Source: Acidobacteriota bacterium
Lineage (GTDB): Bacteria > Acidobacteriota > Terriglobia > UBA7540
Direction: 5' to 3'
NCBI GenBank assembly: GCA_021817045.1
Contig: JAKAWG010000008.1
Coordinates: forward strand, 43,323-107,322
DNA length: 64,000 bases
Shown piece by piece: positions 25,949 to 34,512 of the stretch. A program made the position numbers and the translations under genes. The notes under the pieces are model-generated. The model had not been told where the DNA came from. It ran no database searches and was given only the letters and a program-made list of their open reading frames with translations. Every line of letters starts with the position of its first letter. Position 1 is the stretch's first letter.

Positions 25949-26860
25949 TTAGGAGGGAGCATCGACGGTTACCGATGCGGCTGTCGAGATGATCCATGGG
26001 CAATGTACGTAGTCAACGATGCGGTCAACATGCCCGCCAACCACGGTCATGCGGATCATTGAATACGGCGTCCACGTGTTGGCGCCACGCTCCATAATGA
26101 TCACCACCGGTTCGCCATCCACCTCGCCCGTCGTCAGCTTCCAAACCAAGGGCAACCGCTCGTAGTTTCCGAAGTAGCTGGTCTCTGCCAGTTTTCCGGT
26201 GAATTTGTCCGCTACGGTCAGGCGCGCGTCGGCACTGATCAATTCGCGCACGCCATCCCAGTCGCGGCGGTTGAAGCGCTCGACATAGAGGTTCATGATT
26301 CGAGCTATTTCCGGGTTTTCGCTTCGGCGTGGCGCCGGTGGCGCGGGAGGTTCTGCGAGCTTGGCCCGCCCACGGTTGAGCGCCGCCTTGACGCCGCCCA
26401 CCGTGGAGTCCACAAGTTCTGCGGTCTCTTCCAAGGAGTAATCAAACACATCTTTCAGCAGCACGCAGGACCGCTCTTTGGGAGGCAGGTTGATCACGAG
26501 ATGTTCCAGTGCACGACCCAGTCCGAGCGCAGGGTGCTTGGCGGGCTCGACCCGGTCCGGCCCCGCAGCCGCAGTTTCCGCTTCGATCCGCACTCCGCGC
26601 GCCCTGAGAAAATCGATGGATCGGTTATGCGCGATGCGGAAAAGCCACGGCTTCAGGGGGCGGCCGTCCTCGAATTGGTCTAGCTTGCGATAAGCCTCGA
26701 ACAGCGCCTCTTGCACAACATCTTCGCCGTCCATAATGGAGCCTGTCATGCGAGTGCAGTAGCGGTGAAGGCTGGGACGAAGCTGCGTTATCGTCTCCAG
26801 AAACGCCCGGTAACGCGTTTCGTAGGGTCCCGACGGAAGGTGGCAATCCGACTTGGTCAT
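25949..26860 (-). CDS. ECF RNA polymerase sigma factor with C-terminal SnoaL-like domain
   Basis: Regulator that directs RNA polymerase to a small promoter set. Region 2 is visible as DGEDVVQEALFEAYRKLDQF and KPWLFRIAHNRSIDFLR (residues about 45-85). Region 4 is LPPKERSCVLLKDVFDYSLE followed by VGGVKAALNRGRAKL (about 135-180). From about 195 there is a SnoaL/NTF2-like domain (LYVERFNRRDWDGVRELISA, MIRMTVVGGHVDRIVDYVHC). This fits ECF groups with C-terminal SnoaL extensions (ECF41/SigJ type), where the extension replaces an anti-sigma factor. Ribosome site AAAGGAT. It follows DUF2182 by 22 bp and DUF899 on the same strand, so the three may form one unit. Confidence 0.9.
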   Translation of the reverse strand: MTKSDCHLPSGPYETRYRAFLETITQLRPSLHRYCTRMTGSIMDGEDVVQEALFEAYRKLDQFEDGRPLKPWLFRIAHNRSIDFLRARGVRIEAETAAAGPDRVEPAKHPALGLGRALEHLVINLPPKERSCVLLKDVFDYSLEETAELVDSTVGGVKAALNRGRAKLAEPPAPPAPRRSENPEIARIMNLYVERFNRRDWDGVRELISADARLTVADKFTGKLAETSYFGNYERLPLVWKLTTGEVDGEPVVIIMERGANTWTPYSMIRMTVVGGHVDRIVDYVHCPWIISTAASVTVDAPS

Positions 26861-26882
26861 CGCGTATCCTTTCGCCCCTGAG

Positions 26883-27674
26883 TCATCCGAGCCCCACTGC
26901 TCGCACGATCAGAAAAAAACCTGTGCCGACTATGACGGCCCCAGTGATCCGCGCCACGCGCTCACCAGCCGGTGCGAGGCGTTCGGCGGTGATGGCGGCC
27001 GCCACGGCGGCCATCGCTCGCAGGTCCATGACTCCGGCGACCAGGAGGATTGCCGTCAGTCCGGCGCAGCAATAGCTGCAACGGACGCCGAGGCGCAGGC
27101 CGTGCCGCCAAGCCGTTCCTGGATTGGCTGGCATTTTGTGGGCGCACGCCGGATCTTCGTGGCAGCAGGAGAGTTGTCGTGATTTCCACGCAGTTAACTG
27201 TAGCGCGCCAGCGATCAGAACGACTACACCGATGGCGAGCGGTACGGCACGCGCCACAGGCGGCAGCCGCATTTCGACTGTCGCCAGCACGACGCCGAGT
27301 GGAAACACGATTATTCCAAGCGCGGTCCACACGAAGAAGTATCCCGCGCCCACGAGTGCGGTCAGCCGGTCGAGGCGCGTCTCGCTTGTCCTGCTGGCGG
27401 CCTCGCGATACCGGTGCAGCATCGGGACGAGCGACGGCATCATCATCGCCATCATCATCACCATCCACATGCCGAGGAACGAGGCTGCCACGCCAGGCCA
27501 GTTTTGGCTCGGCAGGCGCATCCACGTAATCGACATCGTCCAACCGCCGGGCATCGGCATACGGCGCATGGCTGGCATGGATGCGCACCAGACGGCTGTG
27601 AGAGTTGCGCTGACGGCGAAGACCAGCGCCGAGCCGCCGAAGAAAGCTTGCTGCGAAAGTCGCTCGGAAGTCAT
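26883..27674 (-). CDS. DUF2182 integral membrane protein (predicted metal-binding)
   Basis: 263 residues with about six membrane helices. The hallmark of the DUF2182 family is a Met-rich helix, GMWMVMMMAMMMPSLVPML, at about 68-86, plus the MMPSLVPMLHRYR edge and a Cys/His-rich loop (SCCHEDPACAHKM) between helices. The Met and Cys/His clusters suggest metal binding or transport, but no function has been shown. A clear ribosome site (AAAGGAGAT) precedes the ATG. Middle gene of the DUF899-DUF2182-ECF sigma run. Confidence 0.85.
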   Translation of the reverse strand: MTSERLSQQAFFGGSALVFAVSATLTAVWCASMPAMRRMPMPGGWTMSITWMRLPSQNWPGVAASFLGMWMVMMMAMMMPSLVPMLHRYREAASRTSETRLDRLTALVGAGYFFVWTALGIIVFPLGVVLATVEMRLPPVARAVPLAIGVVVLIAGALQLTAWKSRQLSCCHEDPACAHKMPANPGTAWRHGLRLGVRCSYCCAGLTAILLVAGVMDLRAMAAVAAAITAERLAPAGERVARITGAVIVGTGFFLIVRAVGLG

Positions 27675-27770
27675 GGGTCGTGATCTCCTTTCCGCCGTTG
27701 TCGGCGGACAGGCTCAGCGCCTGCCGGTGACCAGGTCGTCTGAACGCGCAGCCCTCAGGGCATGTCGCGC

Positions 27771-28586
27771 TCAGGAGCAAGAGCATCCTTTCTCCTCTGC
27801 CTCGCGCCTTCGGGCTGCGGCTCCGTAAGGGTCGGTTATAATATCGACCCACTTCGGATCAGTCGTGGTCTCGGTGTCGTAGCTGTCGTGCCATCTCCAC
27901 CACTCGTACGGCCGGGTTTGGGGGTAACCCTGAGGTGAGTCCTCCCAAGCTTCCTGGCGGCCGAGGGGGGTGATATCGAGATAGCTCCAGGTGGTCCCCA
28001 TCGCCTCGTCGCCGCGGTTGTTGATGAAGTATGTGCGGAATACCTTGTCGCCGTCGCGGAAGAACACGTTGTGGCCGTGCCATTCATCGACCCCGAAGTC
28101 TTTGTCGAAGCTGTCGGTGATGGTGTACCACGGCATGTTCCACTCCATTCGTGCCTTCAAGCGCGCGATGTCCGCCTGCGGCGCGCGGGAGGCATAGGCG
28201 AGGGTGGTGTCGCGGGCGTTCAGATGGGCCAGGTGGGCGACTTGGTCGGCGCCCAGGGAGCAGCCGCGGCACGCATGATCGGGCCAGCCGAACACCCCGG
28301 GCTCGAAGAAGGCGCGATAGACGATCAACTGCCTGCGGCCCTCGAACAAATCAAGCAGGCTCACCTTACCCTTCGGTCCCTCGAATTCATACGCCTTCTC
28401 GACGGCCGCCCACGGCATCCGCCGGCGTTCGGCGGCCAGCGCGTCACGGGAGCGGGTGAAGGCCTTCTCCTTCACGAGGAGTTGCTGCCGTGCAGCCTCC
28501 CACTCCTGCTGCGACACGATCGGGGGTGTCTTCATCGCGAGATGCCCTATCCCGTGTTCCTTGTCTCTCTCTTTGCTCGTTGCCAT
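27771..28586 (-). CDS. DUF899 thioredoxin-fold-like protein
   Basis: 271 residues from the ATG at 28586, which has AAAGGAGA directly upstream; the longer upstream frame is not supported. DUF899 family features: VSQQEWEAARQQLLVKEKAF at the N-terminus, LLDLFEGRRQLIVYRAFFEP, then a CRGC motif in DHACRGCSLGADQVAHL (thioredoxin-like CxxC), and YEWWRWHDSY near the C-terminus. The protein ends in a KGCSCS tail. The family is a divergent thioredoxin fold of unknown biochemistry. DUF899 genes are often found near ECF sigma factors of the SnoaL type, as here, which suggests it belongs to that regulon. Confidence 0.88.
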   Translation of the reverse strand: MATSKERDKEHGIGHLAMKTPPIVSQQEWEAARQQLLVKEKAFTRSRDALAAERRRMPWAAVEKAYEFEGPKGKVSLLDLFEGRRQLIVYRAFFEPGVFGWPDHACRGCSLGADQVAHLAHLNARDTTLAYASRAPQADIARLKARMEWNMPWYTITDSFDKDFGVDEWHGHNVFFRDGDKVFRTYFINNRGDEAMGTTWSYLDITPLGRQEAWEDSPQGYPQTRPYEWWRWHDSYDTETTTDPKWVDIITDPYGAAARRREAEEKGCSCS

Positions 28587-29006
28587 ATCGTTTCTCCTTT
28601 GTTTTTTGAACTTGCTGATGCACACCGCCAGAATTCCTCCCGTGGATGCGGCTCCGGCAACCATTATCGCCGTCCTTGAGGGTATTGTCCCAGCTTGCCA
28701 AGTCTTGCGCTCCACGCGCAATTAGGAACATGCCTAGGGTGGCCTCGTGCATTATTTGACCTGCAAAATGCGCGTCATTTCGTTCTCGATACCAAAAAGG
28801 CAATTTCCTTCCTTGTCCTTTTCAACGGTTCTCGTTTCATGCCACTTACCGCCGGTCACGGGGGCGTTCCTGTCAGCATGATGTTCTATCCTATTGCTGA
28901 ATCTCTCTTGTCTGCTGCTATTACGGACGCGGGCGACGCGAGGATACGGAGGATTTCGTCTTTGACGTCTGGAGACTCGCAACTCCCAGCTCCCAGCAAA
29001 CCATCC

Positions 29007-29069
29007 TCAGATGTCTGGCGGCTCCGAACTGAGCACCCAGCGGACGAAGCGAGACAACCATACGCCCGA
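29007..29069 (-). pseudogene. 5' remnant of a lipase-maturation-factor-like gene
   Basis: Twenty codons read SGVWLSRFVRWVLSSEPPDI-stop, matching the N-terminus SGVPLARFTRWVLSPEP of the intact gene whose start lies at 30940. DNA is also similar (CTGAGCACCCAGCG in both). There is no start codon and nothing of the rest of the gene. It looks like a relic of a partial duplication. Confidence 0.55.
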
Positions 29070-29110
29070 CCTTTTATCCTTTTCGATTTGCAATTTCGGA
29101 TAGAGCGGCA

Positions 29111-29202
29111 AACCCCTCCTTAGTCGTCTCCTCCTCACCAAGGAGGGGAGCCTCGAAGCGGCGGGGTGGTCACCCCTTGCCAAAGAGGGGAATCAGGGGT
29201 GA
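29111..29202. repeat. Palindromic repeat, family E, copy 2
   Basis: CCCCTCCTTAG, CACCAAGGAGGGGAGCC, GCGGCGGGGTGGTCACCCC and GGGGAATCAGGGGTGA form nested hairpins. The blocks GCGGCGGGGTGGT and GGGAATCAGGGGT also occur at 4251-4332. Confidence 0.6.
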
Positions 29203-29278
29203 TTGAGTGGCCGTCGTTCCGGTGTAAGTTCGCACATATAGCACAAACCGCTATCTGCCACCCGCGACTGACAGCGGG

Positions 29279-30940
29279 CTAGCCGTGATTTGCAATTGAA
29301 GCTCCTGGCCACTTGATAACGCCAACACGTCCGCCGGGCAGGCGCTTGATCACCGGGCCGTAAAGCCCAAGCAGCTTGCGGCGCCACCACAAGCCGCTCT
29401 CTCGCAGCGTTCCGAGGCTCGTAAACCAGTATTGCCACCTGACGGCCCGCACGAATTGTGGCGGCTGCCCATCGAACGGGTTGCCCGCAAATAGCGACAG
29501 CACGCTTGGATCGTTAAGTAGCAGGAGAACTTCCGTGCGCACGACGAACGGGTATTGTCGCCACGTTCCGAGTGAGGCGAACCACAGGTTCCAATCGAAG
29601 CGCGGTTGATACGGCGCATAAATGCGAGGCGCCTGGCGCGGGTCTTGGGGCTTGTATCGGAACGGGTAGGCCACCCATGTCTTGCCGTCGCGTGAGCCTT
29701 GGAACTCGATCTCATAGCGGGCTCGCGTCATCACGGCGAATAGCCCGTACTGATTGGCGATACGAAACGGCTCCAGAGCTTCGATAGGGCTTGTCGGGAG
29801 TGGCAACCTGGGAAACAAGGTGAGGAGCAGAAGAACAGTATCGGCATAGAAAATCCAGGCGAAGATGACGCCGGTCGTGGCTGTGAATACTGCTTTCACG
29901 GTTCTCCGCAATGGTGGAAGACGAGTGAGATTTGCAGGTACGTCGGCGACGTTCACCGGGATGGGCGACGCCCACCACCACGCAAGCCACGCAGGAGCGC
30001 GGACGTGGCTTTCAATCCAGTGTGCCGGTCCCAGGCGCTCGCTAGCGCGAGTGAGGAAACGGTCGTCGAGCAGGAGGAATCCGAGCGAAAGTACGAAGTA
30101 GTTAAGGAAGGCAAGGTTGGCCGTAAGGATGATGCCAATCTGAAACGGTGTGACGATGAAAAAGCAGAGGAGTCGAAGGGGGCGCGGAAGGAAAAGAAGC
30201 CAAACAAGCCCCAGCTCGATGGTCAGTGTCGCAAGCGCCAGCGCGGCGTTCAGCCAGTGAGGCAGATGCTGCGCATACCACCCGATCCAGTCGGGCAATG
30301 GGCCGTTTGAATAGTAGCTGTACAGCGCGGTCAGGTGACGCCACTCGGGATCACCGCTTGCCATCTTCACGATGCCGGACTCGAAGTAGATGCGGAACCA
30401 GAGCCATTGGAGCAGGAAGAGGCTGGCCCGCGACGGCGGATGCGATTTGCCGAGCCCGGGCAGCAAGCCAGGCGGCGCGAAGAAGAGGCAGAGAAACGCG
30501 GCGGCCAGCAACATCCCATCCGACTGATATGACGAAAAATCCTGCGCCGCCGAGACGAAGGAGAGATACGAGACAAGACAAACGGCGATCATGCCCCGGG
30601 GCCAAACGTTCAAAAACAGCAGAATGGAAGCGAGCAGGCCGGCCCACGAGAGCGTCTTCAGCGCTCCGGCACTGTTCCCCAACCACAACAGCGTGGGCGC
30701 GTACCAGTAACGGATCCAGCCCAGTTGCGCCGGAATAGCGTGCAGAAATGGTCCAGCGGGCAAGATCCCGGCTGGACCGATCAGTCCGTTAATCTGAAAA
30801 AGCAGCGAGTAAAAAGCCGAAAAGCAGATCAGAGCGAAGGCGCGCAAAAACAACCAGCGCGGCCACAGATGGCCAGGCGAACCCGCTGGCTCCGGACTGA
30901 GCACCCAGCGCGTAAATCGGGCAAGCGGCACGCCCGACAT
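29279..30940 (-). CDS. Lipase maturation factor (LMF1)-family membrane protein
   Basis: 553 residues with some eight to ten membrane helices, e.g. FALICFSAFYSLLFQINGLI, LSWAGLLASILLFLNVWPRG and LAFLNYFVLSLGFLLLDD. The conserved LMF1 core is visible: LFLLQWLWFRIYFESGIVKM, DPEWRHLTALYSYYSNGPLP, and in the C-terminal soluble part YQPRFDWNLWFASLG. Eukaryotic LMF1 helps lipases fold in the ER. The bacterial relatives have no proven role and are also related to HTTM/vitamin-K-carboxylase-like membrane enzymes. It stands alone, and a relic of its 5' end lies just downstream. Confidence 0.85.
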   Translation of the reverse strand: MSGVPLARFTRWVLSPEPAGSPGHLWPRWLFLRAFALICFSAFYSLLFQINGLIGPAGILPAGPFLHAIPAQLGWIRYWYAPTLLWLGNSAGALKTLSWAGLLASILLFLNVWPRGMIAVCLVSYLSFVSAAQDFSSYQSDGMLLAAAFLCLFFAPPGLLPGLGKSHPPSRASLFLLQWLWFRIYFESGIVKMASGDPEWRHLTALYSYYSNGPLPDWIGWYAQHLPHWLNAALALATLTIELGLVWLLFLPRPLRLLCFFIVTPFQIGIILTANLAFLNYFVLSLGFLLLDDRFLTRASERLGPAHWIESHVRAPAWLAWWWASPIPVNVADVPANLTRLPPLRRTVKAVFTATTGVIFAWIFYADTVLLLLTLFPRLPLPTSPIEALEPFRIANQYGLFAVMTRARYEIEFQGSRDGKTWVAYPFRYKPQDPRQAPRIYAPYQPRFDWNLWFASLGTWRQYPFVVRTEVLLLLNDPSVLSLFAGNPFDGQPPQFVRAVRWQYWFTSLGTLRESGLWWRRKLLGLYGPVIKRLPGGRVGVIKWPGASIANHG

Positions 30941-31031
30941 TTTACCGTGAGAAACGCCAGCGGGGTCGGGGACTCAGCTCGGTTCACTTGGGAGCAACCC
31001 AAGGGCATCTCACGGACCAATTAAATAGCAT

Positions 31032-31140
31032 TATACAGAGCGACTAAAGTTGCCGCGCGTAGTGTATCAGGGCACGGCTGCAGCCGTGCCCTGATACGCC
31101 GCCAACCACTGATGCGCAGCTATCTAGGTGGCTCTGTATA
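31032..31140. mobile_element. MITE-like palindromic element, family B, copy 1 (109 bp)
   Basis: Ends TATACAGAGCG (31032) and GCTCTGTATA (31131-31140) are inverted repeats extending to ATTATACAGAGC / GCTCTGTATAAT with the flanks. The core is a perfect hairpin TATCAGGGCACGGCTGCAG mirrored by its complement to CCGTGCCCTGATA. The same ends and core occur at 61213-61541. It sits between the acyl-CoA synthetase and LMF1 genes. Confidence 0.75.
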
Positions 31141-31154
31141 ATTAGGCGCTGCGG

Positions 31155-33011
31155 TTACGGAGCGCTCAAGGCCTGGGCTTGCGGCGCGGGACGACGATAA
31201 ATTTCCTCGATGAGATCGCGATAGCGCTCCTCAACCACAAAACGCCGGATTTTTAGGGAGGGAGAAAGGTCGCCCGAGTCGATGCCAAACTCGCGCTCGA
31301 GGAGCGCAATCTGGCGGATTCGTTCGAAAGGCGCAAGTCCGCTGCAGGCTTCGGCGACGCGCTCCTGCATGAAGGTAAGAATATGGGGGTGGTTAACGAG
31401 GTCGTTGCGGCTTTGAAAGCGCACGCCTTGTTCGCGTGCGTAAGCTTCCAGACGCTCGAAGTTCGGCACGATCAGGGCCGCAACAAAATGACGGCGATCG
31501 CCGAGGGCGACAAGCTGAGAGACGAACGGGTGCCCCTGAAATAAGGCTTCCACTTTTTCCGGCGAGACGTACTTGCCGCTCGAGGTTTTGAACAGGTTCT
31601 TCTTTCGCCCCGTAATGGTCAGGAATCCGTCGTCGTCAAGCAAGCCGAGGTCGCCCGTGTGGAACCAGCCGCCGGCAAAGGCTCGTCGGTTTTCTTCGTT
31701 GAGATGGTAGTAGCCCGGTGAGACGTTCGGTCCGCACACCAAAATCTCGCGCCCGACGCCACCGTTCGCGCCGCCGCACTCATTGCCCAGTTCCACGTCG
31801 ACGCCGGGAATCGGCCGGCCAACGCTTCCCAGCTTCACCGTCCCAGGATAGTTCACGGCAACGACCGGCGACGTTTCCGTCAGGCCATACCCCTCGTACA
31901 CAGGAAGACCGGCGGCAAAGAAAAATTCGCCGAGCTCCCGCGAGAGCGGCGCGGCGCCGGAGATCAGAAATCGCAGGCAACCACCTAGCCGTTCTCGAAT
32001 CTTGCGACCCACAAGATGGTCGGCCACGGCGCGTCTGGCGCGCAGGCCGACTGAAACCGGACGTCGGCCAAGTTGCGAGGCCGCATATTCCCATCCTGTT
32101 CGGATTGCCCAATAAAACAACCGTCGGCGCGCGGGAGGCCCTTGCCGCACCGTATCCATGATTTTGCCGTGAACTTTTTCCAGTACGCGCGGCACCACCG
32201 CCATCAGCGTGGGGCGGACTTCAAGGATATTTTTCGCGAGCGCGTCGGTGCTCTGGGCATAGGCGATCGTCGTGCCGCACCAGAAAGAAAAGTACTCGAT
32301 CATGCGCTCGAAGATGTGAGAGAGAGGAAGAAAAGACAAAAGGCGGTCGCTGCGCTTAAACCGAAAAAGTGGTATGCAGGCTTTCACGTTGGAGGCGATA
32401 TTAGCGTGCGTTAGGACAACGCCTTTCGGATTACCGGTTGTTCCTGAAGTATAGATGATGGTAGCGATGTCTTCGGGGCGGGCCTCGCCGGCCCGCCGGC
32501 GAAATTCGTCTTCCGGTGCGGGCGTGCGGATGAGTTGCTCGCGAAGCATGTCGGCCCAGACATGAAGCCCGGGTTCGGCTGCGGCCACTGGCTCCATCAC
32601 GAGAACGAAACGCAAATCCGGCAGCAGCCGGCTCGCTTCCAGCGCCTTAGAAAGCTGCGAGGCATCGGAAACTATGATGCCTCGCGCCCGGGAATCGCGC
32701 AGGATGAATTCCACGTCCGTAGCGGGCAGCGTGGAATAAATGGGCACGTTCACAGCGCCTAAGCCGAGCAGGGCGTAATCCGCAAGAGGCCATTCAAGGC
32801 GGTTTTCCGCCAGCAGCGCCACTCGGTCTCCACGCTCGACTCCCAGGCGTGCTAGCGCAAGCGCCGCCGCTCCTACCTGTCGCAGCGCCTCGGCCGACGA
32901 GGTAGCTTGGTAGCTGCCGCCGCGCTTGGCCATGAAAGCGTCCGGCTTCGCCTGGCGTTCGCAGGCTTTCAAAAACAACTCGTTAAGGGTTTGGAAATCT
33001 TCGGCTTGCAT
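31155..33011 (-). CDS. Long-chain fatty-acid-CoA ligase (AMP-forming)
   Basis: Activates fatty acids to acyl-CoA via acyl-AMP in the cytoplasm or at the membrane. 618 residues, the size of FAA1/FadD15-type enzymes. AMP-binding P-loop IIYTSGTTGNPKGVVLTH, then LSFLPLSHIFERM, the VYEGYGLTETSP A5 motif, the GWFHTGDLG A7/A8 motif and the ITGRKKNLFKTSSGKYVSPE hinge with its Lys. The LPLSHIFERM and insert pattern fits long-chain rather than acetyl-CoA ligases. No fatty-acid oxidation genes are adjacent, so a role in lipid remodelling or uptake cannot be separated. A TPR protein follows upstream on the same strand. Confidence 0.93.
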   Translation of the reverse strand: MQAEDFQTLNELFLKACERQAKPDAFMAKRGGSYQATSSAEALRQVGAAALALARLGVERGDRVALLAENRLEWPLADYALLGLGAVNVPIYSTLPATDVEFILRDSRARGIIVSDASQLSKALEASRLLPDLRFVLVMEPVAAAEPGLHVWADMLREQLIRTPAPEDEFRRRAGEARPEDIATIIYTSGTTGNPKGVVLTHANIASNVKACIPLFRFKRSDRLLSFLPLSHIFERMIEYFSFWCGTTIAYAQSTDALAKNILEVRPTLMAVVPRVLEKVHGKIMDTVRQGPPARRRLFYWAIRTGWEYAASQLGRRPVSVGLRARRAVADHLVGRKIRERLGGCLRFLISGAAPLSRELGEFFFAAGLPVYEGYGLTETSPVVAVNYPGTVKLGSVGRPIPGVDVELGNECGGANGGVGREILVCGPNVSPGYYHLNEENRRAFAGGWFHTGDLGLLDDDGFLTITGRKKNLFKTSSGKYVSPEKVEALFQGHPFVSQLVALGDRRHFVAALIVPNFERLEAYAREQGVRFQSRNDLVNHPHILTFMQERVAEACSGLAPFERIRQIALLEREFGIDSGDLSPSLKIRRFVVEERYRDLIEEIYRRPAPQAQALSAP

Positions 33012-33125
33012 CGAAAAGAGCTACAACAGCCTCCCTTATCCCACTTCCCGCTGCCGGGTGGCGACCCTGTGCTCGCGTGCCGGGAGAGGAAAAAGCCATG
33101 AGGGCTGTGGCACACAAGAGGGCGG

Positions 33126-33932
33126 TTACCAGGCCCGGTTGAGGTTGCTTTGAAGGTCTCGCCGCGCGGCTGCCTGGTCTTTCGCCAAGTCCGTTCCGTC
33201 GCCGGGGTCGGGAGCGAGGCTGAGAATTTTCTCGAACAAGCACCGCGCATCCTTGTGGCGGCCGACGGCTTCATAGCTTTCCGCCAAGTAAAGCATGGTC
33301 AGTGAATTGTTCGGGCAACGCCGCAGGCAGTCTTCGAGCAGCCGGATCGAGAGCTGCTTGTCGCCGCCTTTGAAAAAGGGAGCGCGGTAGTAAAGACGCC
33401 CCAGAACCCGCTCGGCGCCGTATTGCTGATAAGCCGGATCAAGCTTCATCACCGTTTGCATCTCGTCCCGGACCGGATCAATCAGCGCCAAAGCGCGCAA
33501 CAGACTGCTGTCCTCCGCCAGCAGGCCCTCGTTCACACCGGTCCAGAAGTGGCCTTCGGGACGATTCGGCTGCAAGACCTCCGCCCTGCGTCCCGCTCCC
33601 ACGCCCTGCTTGATAGCCCGCCGCGCCTGCTTGGAGGGAAGGTGCCGGGCCAGGTAGCAGTCGTATTCGGCGATGCGCCACCAAGCGCCGTAGTCCTGAG
33701 GAGAGGAAGCCACAGCCTGGTTCAGGATGGTCAGCGCATGACGGACGTTATCCAGGTCATCCCGCTCGCTAAAATACGCTTCCGCCTGATTAACGGGGGT
33801 TGGCGATGCCGCGAGCGCCACCCGAGCCAAGCCTTTTGTGCCTATCTGCGCACCGCACAACGCCAAGAGCGCCAAACATGCGAGGACGCCGATGCGAGCC
33901 ACGCGGCCGGCCTTTCTTCCCGACTCAAACAC
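33126..33932 (-). CDS. TPR protein, TRAP-transporter TatT-like
   Basis: 268 residues, secreted or periplasmic: hydrophobic signal RIGVLACLALLALCGAQIG near residue 12. The rest is helical TPR-like repeats (AYFSERDDLDNVRHALTILN, DYGAWWRIAEYDCYLARHL, GHFWTGVNEGLLAE, SIRLLEDCLRRCPNNSLTML, DARCLFEKILSLAPDPGDG). The arrangement GxWWRIAEYDCYLAR, GHFWTGVN and RVLGRLYYRAPFF matches the TatT family, a trimeric TPR protein thought to work with some TRAP uptake systems. No TRAP transporter gene is nearby. It lies 114 bp from the acyl-CoA ligase on the same strand; any link is inference. Confidence 0.75.
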   Translation of the reverse strand: MFESGRKAGRVARIGVLACLALLALCGAQIGTKGLARVALAASPTPVNQAEAYFSERDDLDNVRHALTILNQAVASSPQDYGAWWRIAEYDCYLARHLPSKQARRAIKQGVGAGRRAEVLQPNRPEGHFWTGVNEGLLAEDSSLLRALALIDPVRDEMQTVMKLDPAYQQYGAERVLGRLYYRAPFFKGGDKQLSIRLLEDCLRRCPNNSLTMLYLAESYEAVGRHKDARCLFEKILSLAPDPGDGTDLAKDQAAARRDLQSNLNRAW

Positions 33933-34512
33933 TTAATCCCGTCTCCTCGTGCCGCTTTTTTCTGGCCGCCGCCTGCCATCCCTCCGGGGCTTGGCGGAAA
34001 AGCACAAGTCGTGGCCGATCATACGACAAGCCCGATCCGCCTGTCAACGCCGCGAACACGCCGCGGTTGACGAATACACCAGTTCGATTCGGCGACGTCA
34101 CCGGTATCCTCGCGCGAGGTACGATCGGGGCGGCGGAGCGGGATCTATTCCTCAAATCTCATTTCTAGGGCTCAGGAAACGGCTCTGGCGTTTGTCCGGT
34201 TTGCCGCCTTTAAGTCAACTGTAAACCTTGTGATCGGCTGAACGCCGGAATAAACTTCTCTCCGCGATCCACTTTGGCGATGCGCTCGACTTCCTCCGGC
34301 CCCAGGCGCGGCTAGATCCGAGTTAGGGCAAAGCCATGGTTCGCGTTGAATGGTTCGAAGTCAGATCCCATCCGAGCTGAATTGGCTTTGAAAGACTTGC
34401 CGGCCACCTGGTCGCGAGAAACTCTCAAGGCAACCTCCAGCATCCGGATCGTTTTCGCCAGGTTGAAGGCGCAAGGAGTGAACAGGAGCTGTCCGGGTGC
34501 CTTCGTTCTCGT
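33933..34512. other. Region without an intact gene; possible short gene relic
   Basis: No full gene. On the minus strand 34311-34210 is open for 34 codons and reads LGPEEVERIAKVDRGEKFIP before ending AFSRSQGLQLT-stop. This resembles the C-terminal end of an aldo/keto reductase (usual pattern LSAEDxxxIDALDRGxRF), but the upstream codon is a stop, so at best it is a relic. The remaining sequence is featureless. Confidence 0.3.

Larger units (their letters stand above)
28587..29278. other. Gene-poor region between DUF899 and the lipase maturation factor gene
   Basis: No intact gene is supported. It holds a 5' remnant of a second lipase-maturation-factor-like gene (29007-29069) and a family E palindromic repeat (29111-29202), both listed separately. 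The rest shows no clear coding pattern on either strand. Confidence 0.5.

Noticed and set aside
25730..26062. A 110-codon open frame on the plus strand overlapping the end of the sigma factor gene
   Set aside because: It overlaps the well-supported sigma factor, has no family pattern and no ribosome site; taken as a chance frame.
28695..29123. A 142-codon plus-strand open frame between DUF899 and LMF1
   Set aside because: It runs antisense across the LMF1 relic and shows no domain, signal or coding bias of its own.
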